Part shown: piece after piece, positions 25,101-33,527 of the stretch
How the letters are laid out: each line of letters starts with the position of its first letter
How positions within the stretch are numbered: the stretch's first letter is position 1
NCBI RefSeq assembly: GCF_003337415.1
Contig: NZ_QPJT01000002.1
Span: 175,385 to 239,384, forward strand
DNA: 64,000 bases
From: Anaerobacterium chartisolvens
Lineage (GTDB): Bacteria > Bacillota > Clostridia > Acetivibrionales > DSM-27016
Direction of reading: 5' to 3'
Program-made: the position numbers and the translations under genes
The notes under the pieces: model-generated
What the model saw: only the letters and a program-made list of their open reading frames with translations
What the model was told of the DNA's origin: nothing
Database searches by the model: none

Positions 25101-27869
25101 ATAATACGGGAAGCCGGCGGAAAGGATTCTCTGTGGGCTATTTATGAAATACAGAATCTCAACACCGGCGTTTTTGAGCAGTTTATGAAGAGCCAGTCGG
25201 GGCAAATGGATGTATTGAAGGAAATATCTGCGGGACAGGCCGGAATTGCGCAGTCTTTGAAAGAAGACCCGCATGTGGCAAAGGTAATGGATTCCATGTC
25301 CCGCTATATAGATATCACCGGGCAATTTCAGAAAAACAGCATGGACGCCTACAATACCTTCTTTTGTGAACAGTCCAAGCTTATTGAAAGATATTTTGAA
25401 GCGGAGAACAGGTGGGAGCCTGAGCTTGACAATACGCAATTTATCGAGCATAAGGCCGGTAAGCAAGAGCTAATACCTTCTATGGCTGAAAGCCTGCATG
25501 AAGAGAGGGAACGCATACCTCGGGCTGCGGAGGCAAAAAATACCGGATTGCAGGCCGACACCACAGCTTTGGCACGTGAGACTCATGAAGCGGTTAAGCC
25601 TCAAGCGGGAGCAGAACCTTCAAAGAGCTATATGCCGGTGCTTTTTTCAATTATAAGTGAAAAGACGGGTTATCCTGAAGAAATGCTGGAGCCGGATATG
25701 GATATAGAAACCGATTTGGGTATTGATTCAATAAAAAGAGTTGAAATATTTTCCGCATTGAACAGCAGTATTGCAAATGGCTTTGAGCAGGAGGATGTAG
25801 AGGTGCTGGCCGCCTTTTCAACAATACGTGAAATTGCCGGATATATAGACGGAAGGTATGCCACCGAGGGAAGAGGTGCTTGCTCCGCGGAAGAGCAGAC
25901 CACGCCCGGTGCCGTTGCCTCGGGAGATACGGCAATGCCCGTTCCTCTTGAAAGGGAAATACAGAGCACCTTTTTACGCATCATAAGCGACAAGACAGGG
26001 TACCCGGAGGAAATGCTGGAGCCGGATATGGATATAGAAACCGATCTTGGAATAGATTCAATAAAGAGAGTGGAAATCTTTTCGGCTCTGAACAATGAGA
26101 TGCCTGAGGGCTTTAACCAGGATGATTTTGATTCACTGTCGAGGCTTTCCACCTTAAAGGGTATTATCGGTTATTTACATTCACGGTACAGCGCAAAGGG
26201 AGGCGCAGCCGTTCAGGAGGGACAAAGGGGAGAAATAAAGCGGTTTGAGGTGGAAAAAAGAGATATGCCTTTGGGGCAGGTACAGCCTGAAAACACACTC
26301 AGAAGAGGAAATGTCATTGTTACCTGTGATAAAACCGGGGTGTGGAAGGAGCTGTTCCCGCTTTTAATGGAGAAAGGCTTTTCGCCTGTTTTACTGCAAG
26401 CAGGGGAAAGTGATGAATATAAAATACCCGCAAGTGTCAGGCTGGAGAATATGAAAGAAGGTTTTGATGAGAAAGACGTTGAAGAGCTTTTTGGAACAAT
26501 TGCCGGTCAACCGGGGGGATTATGTGGAATTATAAACATACTTCCATGTGCGGGGGATATGGAAAATATAAAAGAGGTATTTGACAAGTCCCAATTGGGA
26601 ATGGCAAGCTCGGCGTTTTTTATGGCTAAGCATTTCTACAGCCATCACCTTAACGCAAAGGAAGAGGTAAAGCACTTTTTTATAAATGTTGTTAGAATGG
26701 ACGGGGAGCTTGGCTTAGGTGGAGGTTCTACAGCGGCGGTGCTTCAGGGGAGCCTTTTTGGGCTTGGCAAATCGCTTTCTCAGGAATGGAACAACGTATT
26801 GTGCCGCACCGTAGATATTCATCCCAAATGCGGTGCTGAAAAGGCAGCCCGCTATATTATGGAGGAGCTGTACGATGGAAATCCCCACGCTGTCGAGATA
26901 GGACGAGGACTAAGTGGAGAAAGGATTACTCTGGGACTCAAAGAGAGCTATGATACGGAATTTTCGGGGAATATGCCCTCAAAGGAGGATGTTTTTGTTA
27001 TACCGGGAGGGGGCCGAGGTATTTCGGCACAATGCGCAATAGGCATGGCAAAAAGATTTGGATGCAAATTTATTCTTCTGGGAAGAACCGCTCTTAATGA
27101 GGACATTGATGAATGGAGCCCTGTATCGGCAGATAAGAAGCTGCTGAGAAAACAGGTTATGGAGGACGCAAGGAGCAGGGGGAATGCTCTTAAGCCAGCC
27201 GAGCTTGATAAAACGGTAAATTTAATTGCAAACCGGATAGAAATAAAGGAAACCCTTAAAAAAATTGAGGAAGCGGGAGGGCGTGCCGTTTATATGAGCT
27301 GCGACATAACCGATGCATTTTCGGTAAAGGAATGCATTGAAAAGGCAGCCTCAAGTCTTGGGAAAATAACGGGGCTTATTCATGGTGCGGGAGTTTTGGC
27401 GGATAAAAAAATCCATAGAAAAACGCAGGAGGATTTTGAAGCGGTATTTAATACAAAGGTGAAGGGCTTAGAATGCATCCTTGACAGCATAGATCAGGGG
27501 CAGCTTAGGTATTTGCTGCTTTTCAGCTCGGTGGCGGCCTTTTTCGGAAGCGGGGGCCAGAGCGACTACTCTATGGCCAATGAGGTATTAAACAAATTTG
27601 CGCATCAATACGGCAGGCTGTTTGCCGGTACAATGGTCATGTCCATTAACTGGGGGCCTTGGGATGGAGGAATGGTGGAAGAAACCTTAAAAATGATTTT
27701 AAGGAATATAGGGGCAAAAATTATTCCTATGGAAACAGGAGTGGCATATCTGGTAGATGAATTGTGCTATAAGCATGGAAACGGAGTTCGCCAGATTGTA
27801 GTCAACGGCACTGATTACCCTGTGCTTCCTAAGGTAGATATGAATGCAATGGAGCTTGTCAGGGCGTAG
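22116..27869 (+). CDS. pfaA: PfaA-like polyketide synthase: KS-AT-ACP-ACP-KR
   Basis: 1917 residues. The N-terminal ketosynthase (about 1-455) has its full catalytic set: C205 in DAACASS, H340 in EAHGTGT and H380 in QIGHARL. The acyltransferase (about 570-880) starts FPGQGSQ and has nucleophile S672 in GHSFGE. After a linker come two nearly identical ACPs, with phosphopantetheine serines S1205 and S1315 in LGIDSIKR. The C-terminal ketoreductase (about 1400-1860) has GGGRGIS and Y1818-x3-N1822 in SDYSMANE. The order matches PfaA of bacterial PUFA synthases, which usually have more ACPs and about 2500 residues. No PPTase gene is in the window to activate the ACPs. Product unknown. Confidence 0.92.
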   Translation: MEKHIAVIGIGALFPDAVDLSEYWSNILSRKNCIKDIPADYWNLEDFYDADPSARDKTYGYKAGVVSPIDFDSAEFGIPPKVMESVAVDQLFALVVAKQALMDADMIGENAKPFNRDKTGVILAAGLGKTAFSLSHRLEAPRIRKILINSGVPEDIAERVIERFRDVELDWNEACNPGYLANVVAGRISNRFDFSGTNCTVDAACASSLSAVKYAIHELQSKSCDIVLTGGVNLDCSAFSFISFSKTPAISKSNLSRPFDKDTDGMIMGDGIGMMVLKRLEDAERDGDRIYAVIRSVGASGDGKAKSIFAPSREGQIKVMERAYEQAEIDPKTIGLIEAHGTGTERGDESEASSLIAFFRSYSADDESIGLGSVKSQIGHARLAAGAAGMIKAIMALHHKILPPTINVDSPSALLKDSPLYIINKPRPWIVNRSNPVRRAGVSAFGFGGTNFHVVLEEYGGDHKGAYRMHHMPREVVIHAGSRENLARLCEGLIKELSENGRAVLDRLAAGEGEIPAEDARIGFVAKDAEDAYSILQTALPLLKNKTEEQWDHPALGIYYRERAVEVEGSVVALFPGQGSQYVEMLGSLAQNYPDMRSMLELVDNALLDNNDVPVSSIIYPASMYEKERLEELGQKLTLTRYTQPALAAVCGGIYKILEGRGFRADYFMGHSFGELTSLWAAGAIHDTEYARLSVMRGSLMSGGLSHQEDRGSMLAIGADLQTARDLISGFSGICIANENSPSQIIVSGDSGQIEQLDKKLKEENIRGKRLNVSGAFHSPLMKEAQQAFSEVIKSSSFHDIESNVFCNATAQLYPESSSDIKDIFARQIISPVLFQSAIEKIYGAGGRIFVEIGPKKVLSSLVEQILGKKDCHILSINPSSGTDAEVQMRQTLVRLKVLGMNLKEDGYQRKLCVSGKAKSISTYTVKPTLFFTPEKQKKMDRALDEVDDVCLKRPLPFAGEPEVIEDGGGSAMTGGKSEEVRTVYEAPTQEGETKIIREAGGKDSLWAIYEIQNLNTGVFEQFMKSQSGQMDVLKEISAGQAGIAQSLKEDPHVAKVMDSMSRYIDITGQFQKNSMDAYNTFFCEQSKLIERYFEAENRWEPELDNTQFIEHKAGKQELIPSMAESLHEERERIPRAAEAKNTGLQADTTALARETHEAVKPQAGAEPSKSYMPVLFSIISEKTGYPEEMLEPDMDIETDLGIDSIKRVEIFSALNSSIANGFEQEDVEVLAAFSTIREIAGYIDGRYATEGRGACSAEEQTTPGAVASGDTAMPVPLEREIQSTFLRIISDKTGYPEEMLEPDMDIETDLGIDSIKRVEIFSALNNEMPEGFNQDDFDSLSRLSTLKGIIGYLHSRYSAKGGAAVQEGQRGEIKRFEVEKRDMPLGQVQPENTLRRGNVIVTCDKTGVWKELFPLLMEKGFSPVLLQAGESDEYKIPASVRLENMKEGFDEKDVEELFGTIAGQPGGLCGIINILPCAGDMENIKEVFDKSQLGMASSAFFMAKHFYSHHLNAKEEVKHFFINVVRMDGELGLGGGSTAAVLQGSLFGLGKSLSQEWNNVLCRTVDIHPKCGAEKAARYIMEELYDGNPHAVEIGRGLSGERITLGLKESYDTEFSGNMPSKEDVFVIPGGGRGISAQCAIGMAKRFGCKFILLGRTALNEDIDEWSPVSADKKLLRKQVMEDARSRGNALKPAELDKTVNLIANRIEIKETLKKIEEAGGRAVYMSCDITDAFSVKECIEKAASSLGKITGLIHGAGVLADKKIHRKTQEDFEAVFNTKVKGLECILDSIDQGQLRYLLLFSSVAAFFGSGGQSDYSMANEVLNKFAHQYGRLFAGTMVMSINWGPWDGGMVEETLKMILRNIGAKIIPMETGVAYLVDELCYKHGNGVRQIVVNGTDYPVLPKVDMNAMELVRA

Positions 27870-27907
27870 CAAAGTAAATAATACTTAAAAATATAAGGAG
27901 GAGGGCC

Positions 27908-30900
27908 ATGGGCAAAATAGCTGTTTTGGGGATGGGCTGCCTGTTTCCGGGCTACACAGATAAGACTGCGTTCTGGGATAAAATAATGGGAAAGCAGCTT
28001 CTTACAACTGCTGAGAGCTATCAGGGAAGAACTATTGAAAGAGGAGCGCTTACATCGGAGCAGGAGAAGAGAGAGCAGTTTTTCAGAAACGTCTTTGAGG
28101 CTCCGCTGCTTGAAGAGCTGGAGGGCTTGGGACAGTTGTATAAATGGACTGCCTACGTCTGCAGGGAAGCCCTTAAGGAAAGCGGATATATGGGCAACTG
28201 TGATGTCTTAAGGCGTGCGGGAATGGTTATGGGAACCTTAAGTATGCCTGTAAAAGAGAATGTTGATATAATGAACTCCTTTTTAAAGCATGACCTGCAA
28301 ATGCAGATCTGCGATCTGCTGGAGGATCAAGGCTTTGTAATGAACCTGCCTAAAAGCAATGACAATGTGGATAAGGCGGGGGCTTTTACAGATACCGAGC
28401 CTCCTGTGGCAGTCGCGAGGATACTCTCCTTGGGAGGGCCGGTGCTGTCCTTTAACTCTGCGTGTGCTACTCCGCTATATGCAATAAAGCTGGCTTCTGT
28501 TTATCTTGAGGCTAACAGGGCGGATATTATGATTGCCGGCTCACACTGCTCAAATGAAATTGTGGCGGGAAATTGCGGGCTCTTCGACATTTTGGGTGTT
28601 TTGTGCAACGAGGGGGAAAGCCGCCCGTTTGACCGCAATTCCAAAGGGCTTATTGCCGGCTCGGGTGCGGGCGCGTTTGTTTTAAAAAGACTTGAGGATG
28701 CGGTAAGGGATAACGACACTATCCTGGCGGTTATAGAAAGCGTGGGATGGTCCAATGACGGGGGAGGCAAATCTATTCTGGCGCCTGATCCTGCAGGGCA
28801 GCTGCTTTCTTATGAGGATGCATACCGAGATGGGGTTTCCGATCAAATAGATTATATTGAATGCCATGCCACCGGCACCAGAGCCGGTGATCAGGCGGAG
28901 CTGGATTCTTTGTCGGGCTTTTTTAAGCCAAGAGGGGTAAAACCGCTGATTGGCGCATTAAAGGGCAATACCGGGCACTTTTTTACCGCTTCGGCAAATG
29001 CCGCAATTGCAAAGGTCATCTTAGCAATGAGAAATGGCATAATTCCCGCAACTGTGCGGGTTAACGAAGCGCTTAAATCCTCTGACGGTTATTTTTCCGG
29101 GGATGATATGGTTCTTGAGAATATGCCTTGGCCTATGAAAGGCGGAAAAAAGCGCGGGGGTGTAAATGCATTCGGATTCGGGGGAATCAATGCGCATCTG
29201 GTTTTAAGCGAATACCGGCCGGAGGAAGACCTTGAGACAGGCATAAAAGAGCGTGAACCGGCAGGTGAGGGGATTAAAAGCAAGGAACTGCCCTCTGTTG
29301 CAATAGTAGGGATGGGCATACATATAGGGCCTATAGACTCGGTAAACAAATTTTTCAGGGTGTTGCTAAAGGGCAAGCCTGTGCGCCAGACGCCCGACAC
29401 TTACCGATGGAGGGATATACAGCAAAACTCCCGGCAGCTTGAGGCTCTGGGTCTGTGTGAAATGCCGGAGGGGGCTTATATCAACAGCTTTCCTTTTGAT
29501 TTTATAAAATACAAGTTTGCGCCTAAGGAGAACACATACCTTCTAAGGAGGGATATGCTGCTCCTGAATGTGGCGGAGCAAGCCTTGAAGGATGCGGGAA
29601 TAAGGCCGGGGGACTGTAAAAACACCTGCGTTATTATCAATTGCTCTCAGGACTTTTCGGACTTGCATTTTATGGCCAGTGAAGAAATAAAAGAGGATAT
29701 AATATCAAGTATAAGGCAGAGCTGCCCCAATTTGAATGAACGTCAGGTGCTGGAGGTATTTCGGATTGTACGCGAAGGGGAGATGGAAAAGGAAAACACA
29801 AACAGCGTCACGGGAATCATCCCGAATGTAAGAGTAAACCGCATTTCTGCTCACTGGAAGTTTAAAGGGCCTTCTTTTATGCTCATGGAAAGAGAGAACT
29901 CTATAGCGCGCGCCCTTGAGCTTTCACAATTCTTACTGGGGGAGGGGGCTGTCGATTGCGCGGTAATAGGCTCTGTAGAGCTTTCGGGGGAGCTTGAGCA
30001 TATTTTTATGCAAAAGGAGCTTGGCAGACTGCAGCATCTGAACGAATGGGGAATTGGAGAAGGTGCGGCGGTATTGGTATTAAAGCGTAAGGACAAGGCG
30101 CAAAGCGAGGGAAACAGGATTTATGCCTTGATGGAGGGGGTTGCTCTGTCGGGCGGAGCTTCGGGTGCAGGCGCCGACGGGCAAAATGTCCAAGCCAGAA
30201 TTGAGGAATATATGCTTCAGGCATTAGAGCAGGCAAAAATAGGACAAAAGGAGCTTGGATACCTTGAGCTTCCCCATGCTCTGTACCCGGGAGAGAAGGA
30301 AAAGGCTCTCAGGCTTTATTCCCAAAAGCACGCGCAGCTCCTTGACGCTGTACAGACAGGCAGTGTTGAGCAGGTTTTGGGATGCTGCTTCAGCCTTACC
30401 GCCGCCGCTGGCGTAATAAAAAATGCTTTGCAGCTTTATTATAAAGTAAAATTTCCTTCGGATAACGCCGCTTCCTTAAAGCCGTGGATGTGCCTTGGAG
30501 ATAAAAGGGCTTCGGCTGTGGGCAGCTTTACATCAAACGGAAACTGCTCCCAAATAGTATTGACCGATTACAGGGAGGGTATTGGGGACAAGGAGGGCAA
30601 GCCGGCACATACCTCAACGGTTATGGTGGCTGTGGCCGGAGAATGTGAGAAGGAGCTTGAAGAGAGCCTGAAGAGTCTGGAAAAGGAAGCGTCGGGAAAC
30701 AAAAGCTTAAAACGCATTTCGCGGGACAGCATAAGGCTTCTGGAAAAAAGGGACACGCTAAAGAGGGCTCTGACTATTGCTCTGGTATGTGAATCAAAGG
30801 AGTCGCTGCTGGAAGAAATTCATATGGCGGTAGAGGGAATGAAAAAAGCCTTTTCCTCTAATAAACCATGGCAGTCCCGGCGCGGTAGCTATTTTACCCC

Positions 30901-33517
30901 GCAGCCCTCAGGGAGAGACAAAAAGGTGGTGTGGATGTGCCCGCCGGGGCGTATGGTATCACCGGACAGGGTTTTTGACATTTTGCTTATGTATCCTGAT
31001 TTAAAATATATACTGGGACAGTCTCTGGAGGCCGACCCCGAAAACAGGCAAAGATATATGGAGTTTGAGGATAAAATAAGAGATTCCTCCTTTGAAGAAT
31101 ATTTTGTTGAATTTTCCATAACTAAAATGACAATGGAGCTTGTAAGGACAAAGGCAGGTATTTTGCCGGATATGCTTATAGGGGCCAGCATGGGGGAGAT
31201 AGCCTCCATGTATGCATCCGACAGTCTGGACTATGGCGAAGGAAAGGAGGGGAGAGTGCAGGGAGTACTTTCAAAGCTTGATAAATACGCGGAATTTGTA
31301 AATGACAAAAATATTTTTGAAAGATATTTTGGGCATAAGGTGGAATGCTGGGAAAACTGGTATGTGGTTCAACCGGTGGAGGATGTAAGGGCTGCCGTTG
31401 AGGACGAGGCAATGGTTTTTATTTCAATTATAGGCTCTCCCACCGATGTGATTATTTCGGGAGAAAGGGAGGCGTGCCGAAGGGTGCTTGGCAGGCTGGG
31501 AGGCTACAGGATGCAGCTTGACGGAAGCTCACACATCCATACCCCTGTTTCCGGGCTGTATTATGATGAGCTTTATAATATGGAACGCGCCGGAGGGATG
31601 CATATAAAGCAAGGGCTGCCGTTTACGCTGTACAGCACCTGCTTTAAAGCGCCCATGGAAAATACAAACGAGGCCTTTTCCAGAAATATAGCCGGAATTT
31701 TAACAGAGACGGTTGATTTCGCAGGCGTTTTAAACACAGCCTATGACGATGGAGGAAGAATATTTATCAATCTGGGCACAAATGAGCTTTGCACAAAATG
31801 GGCTGAAAACACTCTTGATAAAAATGATGTGCTTATTTTATCTCTCCACGGCTCTCAAGGACTTTTTGAGGACAACTGGTACAGGTTTCTGAGCAAAATA
31901 GTATCGCATAACCTTGCTGTTTCTACCGATAAGCTTTGCATGTCTGAGGATGCAGGCATTGACGAAAGGCCGGGCTTTATAAGGCCCGTTTCCACAGGGC
32001 TTCCCCACCACAGGGATAATGTGGCAAAATATGAAAACAGGCAGAGGGTAAAGGCTTTGGAGGAAAAGCAATTGCCTCTGCACAAATCGGTGCCGCTGCA
32101 TGAGGCTGCGCCGCTGCATCCCGCTGCGCCGGCAGCAGCTCGGGAGGAGGTGGCGTATACACAGGCATACGGAGGAATTAAAGGCCTTTGTATGCAGGCT
32201 ATGTCACAGAATGTGCAGGCATTTGTGCAATACCAGCAAAATCAGGATATGCTTATGCAATATGTAAAAACCCTTGCACACAGTGAATTTGCCCGCAAAT
32301 TAAAAGGCTCGGGGAGTACGTCCTTTGCGTTGAGGATGGAACAAAAGCGCCCATGCATATGGGATTATGACGAGGTAATAGAGATGACTTGCGGCAGCAT
32401 GTCAAAAGTACTCGGAAATGAGTATGCGGAGGTTGACAGCTATCCTGTCCGGGGAAGAATGCCCGCCCCGCCGTTTCTTTTTGTCACCAGAATTACGGCA
32501 ATAAAGGCCGAGCTTGGGTGCTACAAGCCGTCAATGATTGAGATGGAATATGATATTGATAAAAGCTGCATATTTGCAATAGGAGAAAGAGTATCCTCGG
32601 TTATGTTTACCGAATCGGCACAGATAGGTATTTTTCTTGTGAGCTATATAGGAATAGATATAAGCTCTAAGGGGAGCCTGCGGTACAGAATCGCAGATAC
32701 AAAAACAGTCTTTCATGATTACCTTCCCGGGGTAGGGGACACAATACGGGGAGTTTTTGAAATAAATTCCTTTATTAAAAGCGGAGACACCACTTTGGTA
32801 TCGGCAACCTATAAATGCTATCACGGAGATCGCCTGTTCCTAAGCATGGATGCAATGGGAGGCTTTTTTACAACACAGGATCTCGAAAACTCAAAGGGCC
32901 TTATTACAAAGCCCCAAACGGCGGCAAGTGCAGAAACATCTCGGCAAAAGCGTTTCACCCCCTATGCTGTATGCAGCAAAAGCAGCTTTGAAAAAGAGGA
33001 TATGGAGAGCTTTTACAACGGGAGGTTTGACATTTGCTTCGGTTCGCAGGAATTTTCGCTTCCCCGCTCAAAAAGGTATTTTATTTCTCCTTACGCAAGG
33101 ATGGTTGACAGGATTAAGGAAATAAATTTTACAGGGGGGAGCTGCGGCTTGGGCGAAGTGTGGGCTGAAAAGGAACTCTTGCCTGAGCATTGGGCCTTTG
33201 ACGCACATTTCAAAAATGACCCTGTTTTTCCAGGAAGCCTTATGCTGGATGCGGTTAACCAATGCCTGTTCTTTTTTGCAGCTTACTCGGGTGTATTAAG
33301 CCAATACCCGTCTATGAATATAGGGTCAATAAAGGATTCCTCCATGAAAACCGTTTTCCGCGGGCAGGTTGAAAGGGCGGTCTCAATGCTGCGTTTTCAT
33401 ATAAGCATCAAGGAAATAGTGCGGCAGCCGCAGCTTTGCTTTTATGTGGATGCCAATGTCTTTTGGGGAGATAAGAACGTACTGAGGACGGAAAATATAT
33501 CTTTAACAATTGAATAA
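27908..33517 (+). CDS. pfaC: PfaC-like synthase with built-in AT: KS-CLF-AT-DH-DH
   Basis: 1869 residues, 38 bp after the first synthase gene. KS (about 1-430) is intact: C186 in NSACATP, H320 in CHATGT and H357 in NTGHFF. The second KS-like domain (about 455-890) lacks the active Cys (SFMLMERENS), as in chain-length factors. An AT-like domain (about 1010-1330) has S1094 in GASMGE, with Ala where the usual GHSxG has His. The C-terminal ~380 residues form a double hotdog dehydratase. It begins with a PfaC-like IWDYDEVIEM, and its second half has FabA-type H1767 (AHFKNDPVFPG) and D1781 (SLMLDA). The 14-residue spacing equals FabA. In marine PUFA synthases the AT is on a separate PfaB, so this fusion is distinctive. 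Confidence 0.9.
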   Translation: MGKIAVLGMGCLFPGYTDKTAFWDKIMGKQLLTTAESYQGRTIERGALTSEQEKREQFFRNVFEAPLLEELEGLGQLYKWTAYVCREALKESGYMGNCDVLRRAGMVMGTLSMPVKENVDIMNSFLKHDLQMQICDLLEDQGFVMNLPKSNDNVDKAGAFTDTEPPVAVARILSLGGPVLSFNSACATPLYAIKLASVYLEANRADIMIAGSHCSNEIVAGNCGLFDILGVLCNEGESRPFDRNSKGLIAGSGAGAFVLKRLEDAVRDNDTILAVIESVGWSNDGGGKSILAPDPAGQLLSYEDAYRDGVSDQIDYIECHATGTRAGDQAELDSLSGFFKPRGVKPLIGALKGNTGHFFTASANAAIAKVILAMRNGIIPATVRVNEALKSSDGYFSGDDMVLENMPWPMKGGKKRGGVNAFGFGGINAHLVLSEYRPEEDLETGIKEREPAGEGIKSKELPSVAIVGMGIHIGPIDSVNKFFRVLLKGKPVRQTPDTYRWRDIQQNSRQLEALGLCEMPEGAYINSFPFDFIKYKFAPKENTYLLRRDMLLLNVAEQALKDAGIRPGDCKNTCVIINCSQDFSDLHFMASEEIKEDIISSIRQSCPNLNERQVLEVFRIVREGEMEKENTNSVTGIIPNVRVNRISAHWKFKGPSFMLMERENSIARALELSQFLLGEGAVDCAVIGSVELSGELEHIFMQKELGRLQHLNEWGIGEGAAVLVLKRKDKAQSEGNRIYALMEGVALSGGASGAGADGQNVQARIEEYMLQALEQAKIGQKELGYLELPHALYPGEKEKALRLYSQKHAQLLDAVQTGSVEQVLGCCFSLTAAAGVIKNALQLYYKVKFPSDNAASLKPWMCLGDKRASAVGSFTSNGNCSQIVLTDYREGIGDKEGKPAHTSTVMVAVAGECEKELEESLKSLEKEASGNKSLKRISRDSIRLLEKRDTLKRALTIALVCESKESLLEEIHMAVEGMKKAFSSNKPWQSRRGSYFTPQPSGRDKKVVWMCPPGRMVSPDRVFDILLMYPDLKYILGQSLEADPENRQRYMEFEDKIRDSSFEEYFVEFSITKMTMELVRTKAGILPDMLIGASMGEIASMYASDSLDYGEGKEGRVQGVLSKLDKYAEFVNDKNIFERYFGHKVECWENWYVVQPVEDVRAAVEDEAMVFISIIGSPTDVIISGEREACRRVLGRLGGYRMQLDGSSHIHTPVSGLYYDELYNMERAGGMHIKQGLPFTLYSTCFKAPMENTNEAFSRNIAGILTETVDFAGVLNTAYDDGGRIFINLGTNELCTKWAENTLDKNDVLILSLHGSQGLFEDNWYRFLSKIVSHNLAVSTDKLCMSEDAGIDERPGFIRPVSTGLPHHRDNVAKYENRQRVKALEEKQLPLHKSVPLHEAAPLHPAAPAAAREEVAYTQAYGGIKGLCMQAMSQNVQAFVQYQQNQDMLMQYVKTLAHSEFARKLKGSGSTSFALRMEQKRPCIWDYDEVIEMTCGSMSKVLGNEYAEVDSYPVRGRMPAPPFLFVTRITAIKAELGCYKPSMIEMEYDIDKSCIFAIGERVSSVMFTESAQIGIFLVSYIGIDISSKGSLRYRIADTKTVFHDYLPGVGDTIRGVFEINSFIKSGDTTLVSATYKCYHGDRLFLSMDAMGGFFTTQDLENSKGLITKPQTAASAETSRQKRFTPYAVCSKSSFEKEDMESFYNGRFDICFGSQEFSLPRSKRYFISPYARMVDRIKEINFTGGSCGLGEVWAEKELLPEHWAFDAHFKNDPVFPGSLMLDAVNQCLFFFAAYSGVLSQYPSMNIGSIKDSSMKTVFRGQVERAVSMLRFHISIKEIVRQPQLCFYVDANVFWGDKNVLRTENISLTIE

Positions 33518-33527
33518 GGAGGAAAGC

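Noticed and set aside
22116-27869. Enediyne or ordinary modular type I PKS interpretation
   Set aside because: The tandem ACPs followed by KR, the KS-CLF partner with a FabA-like dehydratase and a PfaD reductase fit the Pfa class much better, and there are no module-like repeats or thioesterase.
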